Positions 42,809-52,189 of a stretch of DNA of 64,000 bases are shown here, in pieces (the first letter of the stretch is position 1; each line of letters opens with the position of its first letter). Origin of the DNA: Nocardia yamanashiensis NBRC 100130. GTDB lineage: Bacteria > Actinomycetota > Actinomycetes > Mycobacteriales > Mycobacteriaceae. The notes below the pieces were generated by a model. The model was not told the origin of the DNA and searched no databases. It saw only the letters and a program-made list of their open reading frames with translations. Where the stretch lies: assembly GCF_001613325.1 (NCBI RefSeq), contig NZ_BDCD01000011.1, forward strand, positions 310,001 through 374,000, in the 5' to 3' direction. Position numbers and translations under genes: made by a program.

Positions 42809-45300
42809 TCGGACTCCTGTTCGTTGCCGGCCGGTAGGTCGATGACCATTGTCAGGCCACCGCCGGGGGTGGGTTCGGCGTGCACGGTGCCGCCCATGGC
42901 ATCCACGAAACCGCGGACCACCGACAGCCCGAGGCCGACACCGGTGGAATTGTCGCGATCGCCGAGCCGCTGGAACGGTTCGAAGAGCTGGTCCTCCAGG
43001 CCGGTCGGCACGCCCGGACCGGTGTCGACCACGGTGACGGCCACGCGCTTGCCGGTGTTCTCGGCCGCCACCCGGACGGTGGATTCGCTGGGGGAGTAGC
43101 GAATCGCATTGTCGATGAGGTTGGCCAGCACCCGCTCCAGCAGGCCCGGATCAGCGGTCACCGAGACCGCGTCCACATCGACCTTCACCCGGTCCATGGC
43201 GCTGCGCCGCAACCCGCGGGTGCCCATGCTCATCAGCGCGTGATGCACCACCTCGTCCAGGTAGACCCGCCGCATCTGCGGCTGGATGACGCCCACCGCC
43301 AGCCGGGAGGAATCGAGCAGGTTGCCGACCAGCGCGGTCAGCTGATCCACCGATTCCTCGATGGTCTCCAGCAGTTCGGCGGTGTCCTCGGGCGAGAACT
43401 CGACATCGTCGCTGCGCAGGCTGGACACGGCGGCCTTGGCGGCGGCCAGGGGCGTGCGCAGGTCGTGGCTGACCGCCGACAACAGGGCGCGGCGCAGCTT
43501 GTCGGCCTCCAGGACCGCCTGCGCCGCACTGGCTTCCGCGCGCAGACGCTGCTGATGCACCATGCCCGCGGCCTGATTCGCCACCGCGCCGAGCACCAGC
43601 CGGTCGGCGGCGGTGAGGGGATGGCCGCACAGCAGCAGCCAGTGCATATCGTCACCGGCTTCCAGCGCGGTCTCGGCATCGCACACCTGGGTCGCCGGCC
43701 GGTCGCCGACGGAGGCGATCACCTCGTGGTCGGTGATCAGGCTGACCGAGGTCTGGTTGTAGGTCTCGCGCGCCCGCTCCAGCAGCGCGGGCAGGTCCGC
43801 GCCGTGCAGGACCGCGCCCGCGAACAGGGTGAGCAGTTCGGCCTGCCGGGATGCCTTGCGCGCCTCGCGGGTTCGCTTGGCGGCCACATCCACCAGCGCC
43901 GCCACCGCGACGGCCACCACCAGCAGCACCACGATGGTCATGAAGTTGTCGAGTTCGGCGATGGTGAGGCTGTGCCGCGGCGCGGTGAAGTACCAGTTCA
44001 GCAGGATGCCGGAGAGCAGCGCGGACAGTGCGGCCGGCGCCACGCCGCCGAGCAGCGAGACGCAGATGACGCCGATGAAGAACACCGCGCTCTCGCCGCC
44101 CAGGTCCAGCCAGCGATCCAGCCACAGCAGCACCCCGCAGATCGCGGACGGCACCACCAGGGCGGCGAGCCAGGAGCCGAGCAGGCGTTCGCGCGGGGCG
44201 AGGGAGGACCAGCGGAAGCCGGGATTGGATTCCTCGTGGGTGACCATGTGCACGTCGATCTTCCCCGACTCCTGCACCACCGCCGCGCCGATGCCCTCGT
44301 CGAGCACGCGCGCCCAGCGGGAGCGCCGCGAGGTGCCGAGCACCAGCTGGGTGGCGTTCACCTGGCGCGCGAAATCCAATAGCGCCGTGGGCACGTCGTC
44401 ACCGGTGACAGTATGCAGGCTGGCGTCCAGGCCGGTGGCCAGATCGCGCAGCCGGGCCAGCCGCTGCGCCGACACCCCGGCCAGCCCGTCCCCGCGCACC
44501 ACGTGCACCACGATGAGTTCCGCGCTGGACTTGGCCGCGATCCGGCTAGCCCGCCGCACGATGGTCTCCGATTCCGGCCCGCCGGTCACCGCCACCACGA
44601 CCCGTTCCCGGGCCTCCCAGGTATCGGTGATCTTGTGGTCGGCACGGTATTTGGCGAGCGCGGCATCGACCTGATCGGCCAGCCACAACAGCGCCAGCTC
44701 GCGCAGCGCGGTCAGATTCCCGGGCCGGAAGTAATTGCGCAGCGCCGCGTCCGCCCGGTCGGCGGCATACACGTTGCCGTGGGAAAGCCTGCGCCGCAAC
44801 GCTTCCGGCGTGATGTCCACCAGCTCGACCTGATCGGCTTCGCGAACCACCCAGTCCGGCACGGTTTCCCGCTGCACCACACCCGTGATCTGCTGCACCA
44901 CATCGTTCAAGCTCTCCAGGTGCTGCACGTTCACCGTGGAGATCACGTCGATGCCCGCGTCCAGGATGTCGTGCACATCCTGCCAGCGCTTCTCGTGCCT
45001 ACCCCCGGGCACATTGGTGTGCGCCAGCTCATCCACCAGCACCACCGCCGGCCGCCGCCGCAGCACCGCGTCCACATCCAGTTCGGGCATGGTGGTCCCG
45101 CGATACTCCACCAGCTTCGGCGGAATCCGCTCGATCCCGCCCAGCATTTCCGCGGTCTTGGCCCGCCCGTGCGTCTCGACCACGGCCGCGACCACATCGC
45201 GTCCGCGTTCGAGCCGCCGGTGTGCCTCCGAGAGCATCGAGAACGTCTTGCCCACACCGGGGGCAGCGCCCAGATAGATGCGTAGTTGGCCGCGTTTCAC
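42805..45300 (-). CDS. kdpD: Sensor histidine kinase KdpD
   Basis: This 831-residue sensor has all KdpD domains. The N-terminal cytoplasmic KdpD domain has Walker A GAAPGVGKTFSM (residues 11-22) and DELAHTNVPGGRHEKRW. A universal-stress-protein domain spans about 225-350. Four membrane helices (DUF4118) lie about 375-480, then a GAF-like region. HisKA has SHDLRTPLAAAK (His about 612), and HATPase has DNAIRYSPSE and DTGPGVP. It starts with GTG 45300, overlapping the stop of a 50-residue membrane protein gene. It is divergent from kdpFABC. Confidence 0.95.
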   Translation of the reverse strand: MKRGQLRIYLGAAPGVGKTFSMLSEAHRRLERGRDVVAAVVETHGRAKTAEMLGGIERIPPKLVEYRGTTMPELDVDAVLRRRPAVVLVDELAHTNVPGGRHEKRWQDVHDILDAGIDVISTVNVQHLESLNDVVQQITGVVQRETVPDWVVREADQVELVDITPEALRRRLSHGNVYAADRADAALRNYFRPGNLTALRELALLWLADQVDAALAKYRADHKITDTWEARERVVVAVTGGPESETIVRRASRIAAKSSAELIVVHVVRGDGLAGVSAQRLARLRDLATGLDASLHTVTGDDVPTALLDFARQVNATQLVLGTSRRSRWARVLDEGIGAAVVQESGKIDVHMVTHEESNPGFRWSSLAPRERLLGSWLAALVVPSAICGVLLWLDRWLDLGGESAVFFIGVICVSLLGGVAPAALSALLSGILLNWYFTAPRHSLTIAELDNFMTIVVLLVVAVAVAALVDVAAKRTREARKASRQAELLTLFAGAVLHGADLPALLERARETYNQTSVSLITDHEVIASVGDRPATQVCDAETALEAGDDMHWLLLCGHPLTAADRLVLGAVANQAAGMVHQQRLRAEASAAQAVLEADKLRRALLSAVSHDLRTPLAAAKAAVSSLRSDDVEFSPEDTAELLETIEESVDQLTALVGNLLDSSRLAVGVIQPQMRRVYLDEVVHHALMSMGTRGLRRSAMDRVKVDVDAVSVTADPGLLERVLANLIDNAIRYSPSESTVRVAAENTGKRVAVTVVDTGPGVPTGLEDQLFEPFQRLGDRDNSTGVGLGLSVVRGFVDAMGGTVHAEPTPGGGLTMVIDLPAGNEQESE

Positions 45301-45449
45301 TCGTCCATCATCGCGGGTAGCGCGCGGAAGCCGGGCTCGGCCGCGCGGGCGCGGTCACGATTCGCCTCGGCGGCGGACAGCGCGCGCAGCAACAGCGCGG
45401 CAGCCACGAAGCCGACAATCACCATCAATGTGACCGCTAAGTCGGGCAC
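45297..45449 (-). CDS. 50-residue membrane protein translationally coupled to kdpD
   Basis: The GTG at 45449 follows GGAGAAGG and opens a 50-codon frame. It has one transmembrane helix (LAVTLMVIVGFVAAALLLRAL, residues 4-24) and a charged C-terminal tail (EANRDRARAAEPGFRALPAM). Its TGA overlaps the kdpD GTG by four bases, so KdpD translation probably depends on it. It is the first gene of the kdpD-kdpE operon. I do not recognise it; a small partner of the sensor is possible. Confidence 0.75.
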   Translation of the reverse strand: MPDLAVTLMVIVGFVAAALLLRALSAAEANRDRARAAEPGFRALPAMMDE

Positions 45450-45528
45450 GGCCTTCTCCTTGTTCGCACCGGTAGTGGGGCCCGGGCAGGCGAGTCGGTG
45501 CGCGCGTCCGGGCCTGTTCTGTCTACCG

Positions 45529-45671
45529 CCGTAAAGACGGGAGCGCCCGGTCCTGACGGTTTCTTTACGGAGAGCCGGGCGTCCTTGACGAGATCGCAGC
45601 GACGCTCCGGGAAATCTCGTAAGCGGAGTGTCAAGGCGGTCGTGCGCAACGCTAAGAAGCCGTAAAGAACC
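45529..45671. promoter_or_regulatory. CCGTAAAGA repeats in the kdpD/kdpF divergent promoter region
   Basis: CCGTAAAGA occurs at 45529-45537 and again at 45660-45668, and its complement TCTTTACGG at 45562-45570. The first and second copies form an inverted repeat. Copies two and three extend to GGTTTCTTTACGG and CCGTAAAGAACC. This is the only AT-leaning recurring motif in the region, and a good candidate for KdpE binding to both promoters. Confidence 0.55.
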
Positions 45672-45748
45672 TCGGAATCGGCCCGATCGGGCGCTTGACT
45701 CGCTCCGGCGCATCTTGCGATGCGGCACCGAAGTAGAGAGGTTTCGAA

Positions 45749-45832
45749 ATGTCCGTCGTGGTGTTCACGGTGCTGACGGTGGCGCTCTTCGCCCTGCTCG
45801 GCTTGATCCAGCGCGGGGTGGAGCGGTTGTGA
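45749..45832 (+). CDS. 27-residue membrane microprotein upstream of kdpF
   Basis: ATG 45749 (after GAGAGGTTTCGAA) opens a 27-codon frame reading MSVVVFTVLTVALFALLGLI then QRGVERL. It is one hydrophobic helix with a short basic/acidic tail. Its TGA overlaps the kdpF GTG by four bases, the usual sign of translational coupling. It is not KdpF, which follows as a separate frame with its own PERF ending. Genes this small are often left out of annotation. A role in the Kdp complex is inferred from position only. Confidence 0.7.
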   Translation: MSVVVFTVLTVALFALLGLIQRGVERL

Positions 45833-45915
45833 CGCAGAACGTTATCGGTCTGGTGCTGGCCGTTGGCGTCGCCGTCTATCTGATTGCGGCGCTGTTGTTC
45901 CCGGAGAGGTTCTGA
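45829..45915 (+). CDS. kdpF: K(+)-transporting ATPase small subunit KdpF
   Basis: The 28-residue single-helix subunit reads MTQNVIGLVLAVGVAVYLIA and ends in LLFPERF, the typical KdpF tail. It stabilises the KdpABC complex in the membrane. It starts with GTG overlapping the stop of the upstream microprotein and stops exactly at the base before the kdpA GTG. Confidence 0.88.
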   Translation: MTQNVIGLVLAVGVAVYLIAALLFPERF

Positions 45916-47586
45916 GTGAGCACGACTACAGCGGGGATCGTCTTCGCGGCGGCCCTGATCATCGCGCTGGCCGTGGTGCATGTGCCGCTCGGCGATTACA
46001 TGTACCGCGTCTACAGCAGCGAGAAGCATTCGCGCGCCGAGCGCGTCATCTATCGCGTGATCGGTGTGAAGCCGGGCGTGGAGATGACCTGGGCGGTGTA
46101 CGCCCGCAGCGTGCTGGCCTTCTCGGCGGTCAGCATCCTGTTCCTTTTCTTCTTCCAGCTGATTCAGGGCAAACTGCCGCTGCACCTGAACGATCCGGCG
46201 ACCGAGATGACCCCGGCGCTGGCCTGGAACACCGCGGTCAGCTTCGTGACGAACACGAACTGGCAGAACTACTCCGGTGAATCGACCCAGGGTCACCTGG
46301 TGCAGATGGCCGGGCTCGCGGTGCAGAACTTCGTGTCCGCGGCGGTGGGCATCGCGGTGGCGGTGGCCCTGGTGCGCGGGTTCGCGCGCCGGCACACCGG
46401 TGATCTGGGCAATTTCTGGGTGGATCTGGTGAGGGGATCCATCCGCATCCTGCTGCCGATCGCCTTCGTGTCGGCCATCGTGCTGGTCGCGGGCGGCGCC
46501 ATCCAGAACTTCCAGCTGCACAGCCAGGTCGCCGAGACGGTCGCCGGTGCGCAGCAGACCATTCCGGGCGGGCCGGTGGCCAGCCAGGAGGTCATCAAGG
46601 AACTCGGCACCAATGGCGGCGGCTTCTACAACGCCAACTCCGCGCACCCGTTCGAGAACCCGACCACCTGGACCAACTGGATCGAGATCTTCCTGCTGCT
46701 GGTGATCTCGTTCTCGCTGCCGCGCACCTTCGGCCGCATGGTCGGTTCGAAGAAGCAGGGCTACGCCATCGTGTCGGTAATGGGCGTGCTGGCGATTCTC
46801 AGCCTGATGCTGACCAATCTGTTCCAGTTGCAGCACCACGGCACGGTGCCGACCGCCATCGGCGCGTCCATGGAGGGCGTGGAAACCCGCTTCGGCGTAT
46901 CGAATTCGGCGACCTTCGCGACCGCGACCACGCTGACCTCGACCGGTGCGGTGGATTCCTTCCACGACTCGTACACCAGCCTCGGCGGCATGATGACCAT
47001 GTTCAATATGCAGCTGGGCGAGGTCGCGCCGGGCGGCACCGGATCCGGTCTCTACGGCATGCTGATCCTCGCGGTCATCACCGTCTTCGTGGCGGGCCTG
47101 ATGGTCGGCCGCACGCCGGAGTACCTGGGCAAGAAGATCACGCCGCGCGAGATCAAGCTCGCGGCGTCCTACTTCCTGATCTCGCCGCTGGTGGTGCTGA
47201 TCGGCACCGCGACCGCCATGGCCATGCCGGGGCAGCGCGCGGGCATGCTGAACAGCGGCCCGCACGGCCTGTCGGAAGTGTTGTACGCCTTCACTTCCGC
47301 CGCCAACAACAACGGCTCGGCCTTCGCCGGTCTGACCGGCAATACCGAGTGGTACAACACCGCGCTCGGCCTGGCCATGCTGTTCGGCCGTTTCCTGCCG
47401 ATCATCTTCGTGCTCGCATTGGCCGGTTCGCTCGCCCAGCAGGGCAGTACTCCGGAGTCGATCGGCACGCTCCCGACCCATCGCCCGCAGTTCGTCGGCA
47501 TGGTCGTCGGCGTGACCGTCATCCTGGTCGCCCTGACCTTCCTGCCCGCGCTGGCGCTCGGGCCGCTCGCCGAAGGAATTCACTGA
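45916..47586 (+). CDS. kdpA: K(+)-transporting ATPase subunit KdpA
   Basis: The 556-residue channel-like subunit binds and carries potassium. Selectivity-filter loops are recognisable as [53 protein letters not shown] and [14 protein letters not shown]. About ten membrane helices are expected. The GTG start directly abuts the kdpF stop, and the kdpB ATG follows the kdpA stop by one base, so kdpF-A-B-C is one operon. Confidence 0.97.
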   Translation: MSTTTAGIVFAAALIIALAVVHVPLGDYMYRVYSSEKHSRAERVIYRVIGVKPGVEMTWAVYARSVLAFSAVSILFLFFFQLIQGKLPLHLNDPATEMTPALAWNTAVSFVTNTNWQNYSGESTQGHLVQMAGLAVQNFVSAAVGIAVAVALVRGFARRHTGDLGNFWVDLVRGSIRILLPIAFVSAIVLVAGGAIQNFQLHSQVAETVAGAQQTIPGGPVASQEVIKELGTNGGGFYNANSAHPFENPTTWTNWIEIFLLLVISFSLPRTFGRMVGSKKQGYAIVSVMGVLAILSLMLTNLFQLQHHGTVPTAIGASMEGVETRFGVSNSATFATATTLTSTGAVDSFHDSYTSLGGMMTMFNMQLGEVAPGGTGSGLYGMLILAVITVFVAGLMVGRTPEYLGKKITPREIKLAASYFLISPLVVLIGTATAMAMPGQRAGMLNSGPHGLSEVLYAFTSAANNNGSAFAGLTGNTEWYNTALGLAMLFGRFLPIIFVLALAGSLAQQGSTPESIGTLPTHRPQFVGMVVGVTVILVALTFLPALALGPLAEGIH

Positions 47587-47587
47587 A

Positions 47588-49729
47588 ATGTCTGCTCCCA
47601 CCATGGAAAACGCGGCGCCGGAAGCGCCGGTGCAGGGGCGGGTATCGAGCGGCCTGTTCGACCCGCAGCTGCTGCTGAAATCGCTGCCGGACGCCTTCAA
47701 GAAGCTGGACCCGCGCTCGCTGTGGCGCAATCCGGTCATGCTGATCGTGGAACTCGGCGCGGTCTGGTCGACCATCCTGGCCGTCGCCGATCCGAGCTTT
47801 TTCGGCTGGGCGATCGTCGTATGGCTTTGGGCCACCGTGCTTTTCGCCAATCTCGCCGAAGCCGTGGCCGAGGGCCGGGGCAAGGCGCAGGCCGATACCC
47901 TGCGCAAGGCCAAGACCGATACCGTCGCCCGCAAACTGGTGGACTGGTCGCCGGGCGCGCGGGTGGTCGAGCAGAGCGTGGCCGCACCGGATCTGCAGCG
48001 CGGCGACTATGTCGTGGTCGAGGCCGGGCAGGTCATTCCGGGTGACGGCGATGTCGTGGAAGGCATCGCGTCCGTGGACGAATCGGCCATCACCGGTGAA
48101 TCCGCGCCGGTGATCCGCGAATCCGGCGGCGACCGTTCCGCGGTCACCGGCGGCACCACGGTGCTGTCGGACCGGGTCGTGGTGCGGATCACCCAGGAAC
48201 CGGGCGGCTCGTTCATCGACAAGATGATCGCGCTGGTCGAGGGCGCCTCGCGGCAGAAGACGCCGAACGAGATCGCGCTGAACATCCTGCTGGCCGCGCT
48301 GACCATCATCTTCGTGTTCGCGGTGGTCACCTTGCAGCCGCTCGCCATCTACTCCAAGGTGAGCCTGCCCGGTGTGCCGGACAGCATTTCGCTCACCAAC
48401 GACGGCATCAGCGGCATCGTGATGGTGTCCCTGCTGGTCTGCCTGATCCCGACGACCATCGGCGCGCTGCTGTCGGCCATCGGCATCGCCGGGATGGATC
48501 GCTTGGTGCAACGCAATGTGCTGGCCATGTCGGGCCGCGCGGTCGAGGCCGCCGGTGACGTCAACACGCTGCTGCTGGACAAGACCGGCACCATCACCCT
48601 GGGCAATCGCCAGGCCGCGGACTTCGTGCCGATGCCGGGCGTGAGCGCCGACGAATTGGCCGACGCCGCACAGCTTTCCAGCCTCGCGGACGAGACCCCC
48701 GAGGGCCGCTCCATCGTGGTGTACGCCAAGCAGGCCCACAACAAGCGTGAGCGCACCCCCGGCGAGCTGACCGGCGCGACCTGGGTGGAATTCACCGCCC
48801 AGACCCGGATGTCGGGCGTGGACCTGGCCGGCAAGCATCAGCTCCGCAAGGGTGCGGCCAGCGCCGTCACCGAATGGGTGCGCTCGCAGGGCGGTTCGGT
48901 GCCGGTCGAGGTCGGCGCGGCCGTGGACGGCATTTCCGCGTCCGGCGGCACCCCGCTGGTGGTCGCGGAGGTCAAGGACGGCACCGCCCGGCTGCTCGGC
49001 GTCATCCATCTCAAGGATGTGGTGAAGCAGGGCATGCGGGAGCGTTTCGACGAGATGCGCCGCATGGGCATCCGCACCGTCATGATCACCGGCGACAATC
49101 CCTTGACCGCCAAGGCGATCGCCGACGAGGCGGGCGTGGACGACTTCCTCGCGGAGGCCACCCCCGAGGACAAGCTGGCGCTGATCAAGAAGGAGCAGGC
49201 CGGCGGCCGCCTGGTCGCCATGACCGGCGACGGCACCAATGACGCGCCCGCGCTCGCGCAGGCCGATGTCGGCGTGGCCATGAACACCGGCACGTCCGCC
49301 GCGAAAGAGGCGGGCAATATGGTCGATCTGGATTCGGATCCGACCAAGCTCATCGAGATCGTCGAGATCGGCAAGCAGTTGCTGATCACCCGTGGCGCGT
49401 TGACCACGTTCTCCATCGCCAATGACATCGCCAAGTACTTCGCCATCATTCCGGCGCTGTTCGTGGCCCTGTACCCCGGTCTGGATCTGCTGAACATCAT
49501 GCGGCTGCACAGCCCGCAGTCGGCGATTCTGTCCGCGGTCATCTTCAACGCCCTGGTCATCGTGGCGCTGATTCCGCTGGCGCTGCGCGGTGTGGCCTAC
49601 AAGCCGGCGGCGGCGTCGAAGCTGTTGAGCCGCAACCTGTCCGTGTACGGCGTGGGCGGCATCATCGCCCCGTTCATCGGCATCAAGCTGATCGACCTCG
49701 TCGTCCAATTCCTCCCCGGGATGTCCTGA
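47588..49729 (+). CDS. kdpB: K(+)-transporting P-type ATPase subunit KdpB
   Basis: This is the catalytic P-type ATPase subunit, 713 residues. [10 protein letters not shown] holds the phosphorylated Asp (about residue 331). [14 protein letters not shown] is the actuator-domain TGES loop, and [22 protein letters not shown] is the hinge. [26 protein letters not shown] is typical of KdpB. ATG 47588 lies one base after the kdpA stop. Confidence 0.97.
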   Translation: MSAPTMENAAPEAPVQGRVSSGLFDPQLLLKSLPDAFKKLDPRSLWRNPVMLIVELGAVWSTILAVADPSFFGWAIVVWLWATVLFANLAEAVAEGRGKAQADTLRKAKTDTVARKLVDWSPGARVVEQSVAAPDLQRGDYVVVEAGQVIPGDGDVVEGIASVDESAITGESAPVIRESGGDRSAVTGGTTVLSDRVVVRITQEPGGSFIDKMIALVEGASRQKTPNEIALNILLAALTIIFVFAVVTLQPLAIYSKVSLPGVPDSISLTNDGISGIVMVSLLVCLIPTTIGALLSAIGIAGMDRLVQRNVLAMSGRAVEAAGDVNTLLLDKTGTITLGNRQAADFVPMPGVSADELADAAQLSSLADETPEGRSIVVYAKQAHNKRERTPGELTGATWVEFTAQTRMSGVDLAGKHQLRKGAASAVTEWVRSQGGSVPVEVGAAVDGISASGGTPLVVAEVKDGTARLLGVIHLKDVVKQGMRERFDEMRRMGIRTVMITGDNPLTAKAIADEAGVDDFLAEATPEDKLALIKKEQAGGRLVAMTGDGTNDAPALAQADVGVAMNTGTSAAKEAGNMVDLDSDPTKLIEIVEIGKQLLITRGALTTFSIANDIAKYFAIIPALFVALYPGLDLLNIMRLHSPQSAILSAVIFNALVIVALIPLALRGVAYKPAAASKLLSRNLSVYGVGGIIAPFIGIKLIDLVVQFLPGMS

Positions 49730-49730
49730 A

Positions 49731-50612
49731 ATGCGCATGTCAACTTGGATCAGGCAACACGTGGCCGCCCTGCGCGCGCTGCTGGTGCTCACGGTGATCA
49801 CCGGAATCGTCTATCCGGTGGCGGTTTTCGCGGTGGCGCAGCTGCCGGGACTGAAGGACAAGGCGGACGGTTCGCTCATCGAGCGGGACGGCAAGGTCGT
49901 CGGGTCCAGCCTGATCGGGCAGTCGTTCACCGACGCCGACGGCAAGGCGCTGACGCGGTACTTCCAGAGCCGGCCGTCGGCGGCGGGCAGCGGCGGTTAC
50001 GACCCGACGGCTTCCGGTGCGAGCAATCTCGGCCCGGAGTCCTTGGTGGACAGCGCACCCGGCAAGACCGCGCTGCTGACCACCGTGTGCGCCCGCAGCA
50101 AGGCCATCGGCGAGCTCGAGGGCGTGGACGGCGGCCGGCCGTTCTGCACCCCCGGCGGAGTGGGCGCGGTGCTGTCGGTCATCGGCCCGCGCGCGGCCGA
50201 CGGCGAGGTCGAGCGTCCGGCGAAGGTGGTGAGCGTCAACGAGTTCTGCTCGGTGACCACGACCCCGTTCATTCCCGAGTACAAGGGCGTGAAGGTCGAA
50301 TGCGCGGCGGAGGGCGAGGACTACTCGCTGGGCCGTATCGTGCCGATCCGCGGTGACGCGCCGGCCGTCTCGGCCGTGCCCGCCGACGCGGTGACCGCCA
50401 GCGGCAGCGGCCTGGATCCGAACATCTCCCCGGAGTACGCGGATATCCAGATCGCCCGCGTCGCCAAGGCCCGTCATATCTCCGAGGACCAGGTGCGCGC
50501 GCTGGTCGACGCGCACAGCTACGGCCGCGATCTCGGCTTCTTCGGACAGCCCCGGGTCAATGTGGTCGAACTGAACCTCGATCTGGACGGCAAGTTCCCG
50601 GTCCAGGGCTGA
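49731..50612 (+). CDS. kdpC: K(+)-transporting ATPase subunit KdpC, enlarged
   Basis: KdpC has one N-terminal membrane helix (residues 15-37) and an extracytoplasmic domain that helps KdpB. SLIGQSFTDADGKALTRYFQSRPS and AVTASGSGLDPNISPEYADIQ are the family blocks. At 293 residues it is about 90-100 longer than usual (about 190-220). The extra segment, roughly 108-208, lies between NLGPES and PADAVTASGSG and has four cysteines (120, 139, 173, 191), perhaps two disulfides. The stop is one base from the convergent gene. Confidence 0.93.
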   Translation: MRMSTWIRQHVAALRALLVLTVITGIVYPVAVFAVAQLPGLKDKADGSLIERDGKVVGSSLIGQSFTDADGKALTRYFQSRPSAAGSGGYDPTASGASNLGPESLVDSAPGKTALLTTVCARSKAIGELEGVDGGRPFCTPGGVGAVLSVIGPRAADGEVERPAKVVSVNEFCSVTTTPFIPEYKGVKVECAAEGEDYSLGRIVPIRGDAPAVSAVPADAVTASGSGLDPNISPEYADIQIARVAKARHISEDQVRALVDAHSYGRDLGFFGQPRVNVVELNLDLDGKFPVQG

Positions 50613-50613
50613 G

Positions 50614-52032
50614 CTACCTGCCGGGCGTACACGAGGTCGGGTCGGGCAGCTCGCCGCACGGGGCGTTCCCGTACGAGCGCAGCACGTCCTTCCCGGCCTT
50701 GTCCGTGAGGTAGCGCAGGAAGGCCGCGGCCAGCGAATCGGCGGGGAGTTCGCCGTAGCTGTAGGCGTATTCGACGCTCCAGAACGGGTAGGCGCGGGCC
50801 AGCACTTCTTCCCGGCTGGCGCCGTGCCCGCCGATGGTGATCGTCTTGACGCCGGAAGCCTTCACCGCATCGGAGTATTCGCTGTATCCGATGGCTCCCG
50901 GCAGCTCTGCGACCGCCTTGAGCACGTCCTTCGTGACCGGTACCTCACAGAACGCCGGGCCGGGCGGATTCGTCTGCTGGATGTTGCGGCACAGGTCGGT
51001 GGGCAGCGCAGGGGGCTGCTCGTCGCCGAAGATGCGCGCTCGGAAGGCATCCCGGCTGCCGGAGCCGAGCGATCGATGCACCACCCGCACCGCCTGATCC
51101 GGTCCGCCGAGCTGGGACCAGTTGGCCACCCGGCCCGCGTACAGGTCACGCAGCTGCTGGACGCTCAGGTCTGGCAGGGTGATGCCGGGGTGCACGATCA
51201 TGGTGAACGCGGACAGGGCCAGGGCGCGGGGTTTCAGGTTCGGGAAGCCCGCCCCTTTGGAGCCGTCGGTGATGGCCAGCAGACCCGGATCGCCCTTGCC
51301 GTCGGTGTCCACCCGGGCGAGACCGCGTTCGCTGCCGTCGAATTCGAAGGTGAAGTTCGCTTTCTCGCAGTGCTTGCGATAGGAGTTCGCGGCCTCGCGG
51401 ACGGCGGGCTCGAAGGCGGTGGAGCCGACCAGGGTGAGAGTGCCTGCCACGCAATCGGTATCGGCCCGGGTGGTGTCGGTGTTCAGCGCCATGACGAACT
51501 GCACCGTCACCACCGCGGCGAGGAAGCAGATGAGCGCCAGCACCCGGCGCGAAAGCCCGGTATTGCTGGTGGTTTCGGCGACCCGCCCGCCCTTGATCTT
51601 GACTCGGACGGCCGGTGCGGGCGCGTCCCCAGTACCGCCGGTGCGCTGCAGAATGGCCAGGATCTTGTAGTGGTCCTTGCGATTCAACGGCACCTTGGGC
51701 AGATCGATAATGCCGACCCGATGCGGCCCGTCCTCCCGTGCCCCGATGCCGCTGCCCGGCCGCAGGCTGTCGCCGAGCGCGTCGTCGCTGAGCTCGTTGA
51801 CCGCCATGCCGATGACCCGCCGGTCCGGGAAATGAATGTGCAGACCGACCGGATCATGGTCGGGCGCGGCGTAATCCGAGGCGTCGATATTCGACCGGCC
51901 GCTGTTCTCGATGCGCACCAGCACCACCGACAGATCGTGCAGATCCGGTGCGGCCGCCCCGCCGTCGGGCCGCAACTGCGGCAGCACGCCCGGGAACACC
52001 GACTCGATCTCACCGGTGACGGGCGTGTCCAT
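50614..52032 (-). CDS. PstS-like substrate-binding domain protein, N-terminal segment in another frame
   Basis: The frame begins MDTPVTGEIESVFPG and encodes 472 residues. These are an N-terminal soluble domain (1-150, LSVVLVRIENSGRSNIDASDY), a transmembrane helix (about 162-184), and an extracytoplasmic phosphate-binding-protein-like domain (LTLVGSTAFEPAVRE, RVVHRSLGSGSRDAFRARIF, GAIGYSEYSDAV). Similar actinobacterial proteins begin with a membrane helix followed by a segment like RKRLGYRVQMDTPV. That segment is present just upstream, in two different frames, so the gene looks frameshifted at about 52059. The ligand is unknown. Confidence 0.75.
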   Translation of the reverse strand: MDTPVTGEIESVFPGVLPQLRPDGGAAAPDLHDLSVVLVRIENSGRSNIDASDYAAPDHDPVGLHIHFPDRRVIGMAVNELSDDALGDSLRPGSGIGAREDGPHRVGIIDLPKVPLNRKDHYKILAILQRTGGTGDAPAPAVRVKIKGGRVAETTSNTGLSRRVLALICFLAAVVTVQFVMALNTDTTRADTDCVAGTLTLVGSTAFEPAVREAANSYRKHCEKANFTFEFDGSERGLARVDTDGKGDPGLLAITDGSKGAGFPNLKPRALALSAFTMIVHPGITLPDLSVQQLRDLYAGRVANWSQLGGPDQAVRVVHRSLGSGSRDAFRARIFGDEQPPALPTDLCRNIQQTNPPGPAFCEVPVTKDVLKAVAELPGAIGYSEYSDAVKASGVKTITIGGHGASREEVLARAYPFWSVEYAYSYGELPADSLAAAFLRYLTDKAGKDVLRSYGNAPCGELPDPTSCTPGR

Positions 52033-52148
52033 CTGTACCCGGTAGCCGAGCCGCTTGCGCCCACCAGCAGGAATTCCCAGAAGAACGCCATCAGCGACAC
52101 CGCGATAGCCGTGATCCCCAGCACGTTATCGAGTGGAAAATCTTCCAC
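52033..52148 (-). other. Displaced 5' end of the substrate-binding protein gene (apparent frameshift)
   Basis: GTG 52148 opens VEDFPLDNVLGITAIAVSLM and then AFFWEFLLVG, a membrane helix, ending near 52059. From 52059 the next frame reads RKRLGYRVQ directly into MDTPV. Joining the two needs a shift at GTGGGCGC, as if one base were missing. It could be a true mutation, a sequencing error or programmed slippage; no classic slippery heptamer is present. Confidence 0.6.
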
Positions 52149-52189
52149 CGAACCCCCGAATTCTATTGTGTCGGTTCCCTATCGGATGC

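Noticed and set aside
45652..47934. Long open frame (760 codons) on the minus strand through kdpFAB
   Set aside because: It lies antisense to kdpF, kdpA and kdpB, is rich in His/Arg/Gln from high-GC shadowing, and has no recognisable domain.
47519..49801. Long open frame (760 codons) antisense to kdpB
   Set aside because: It is a shadow of the well-defined kdpB frame. Its composition (Gly, His, Arg, Gln) is that of reverse-frame translation.
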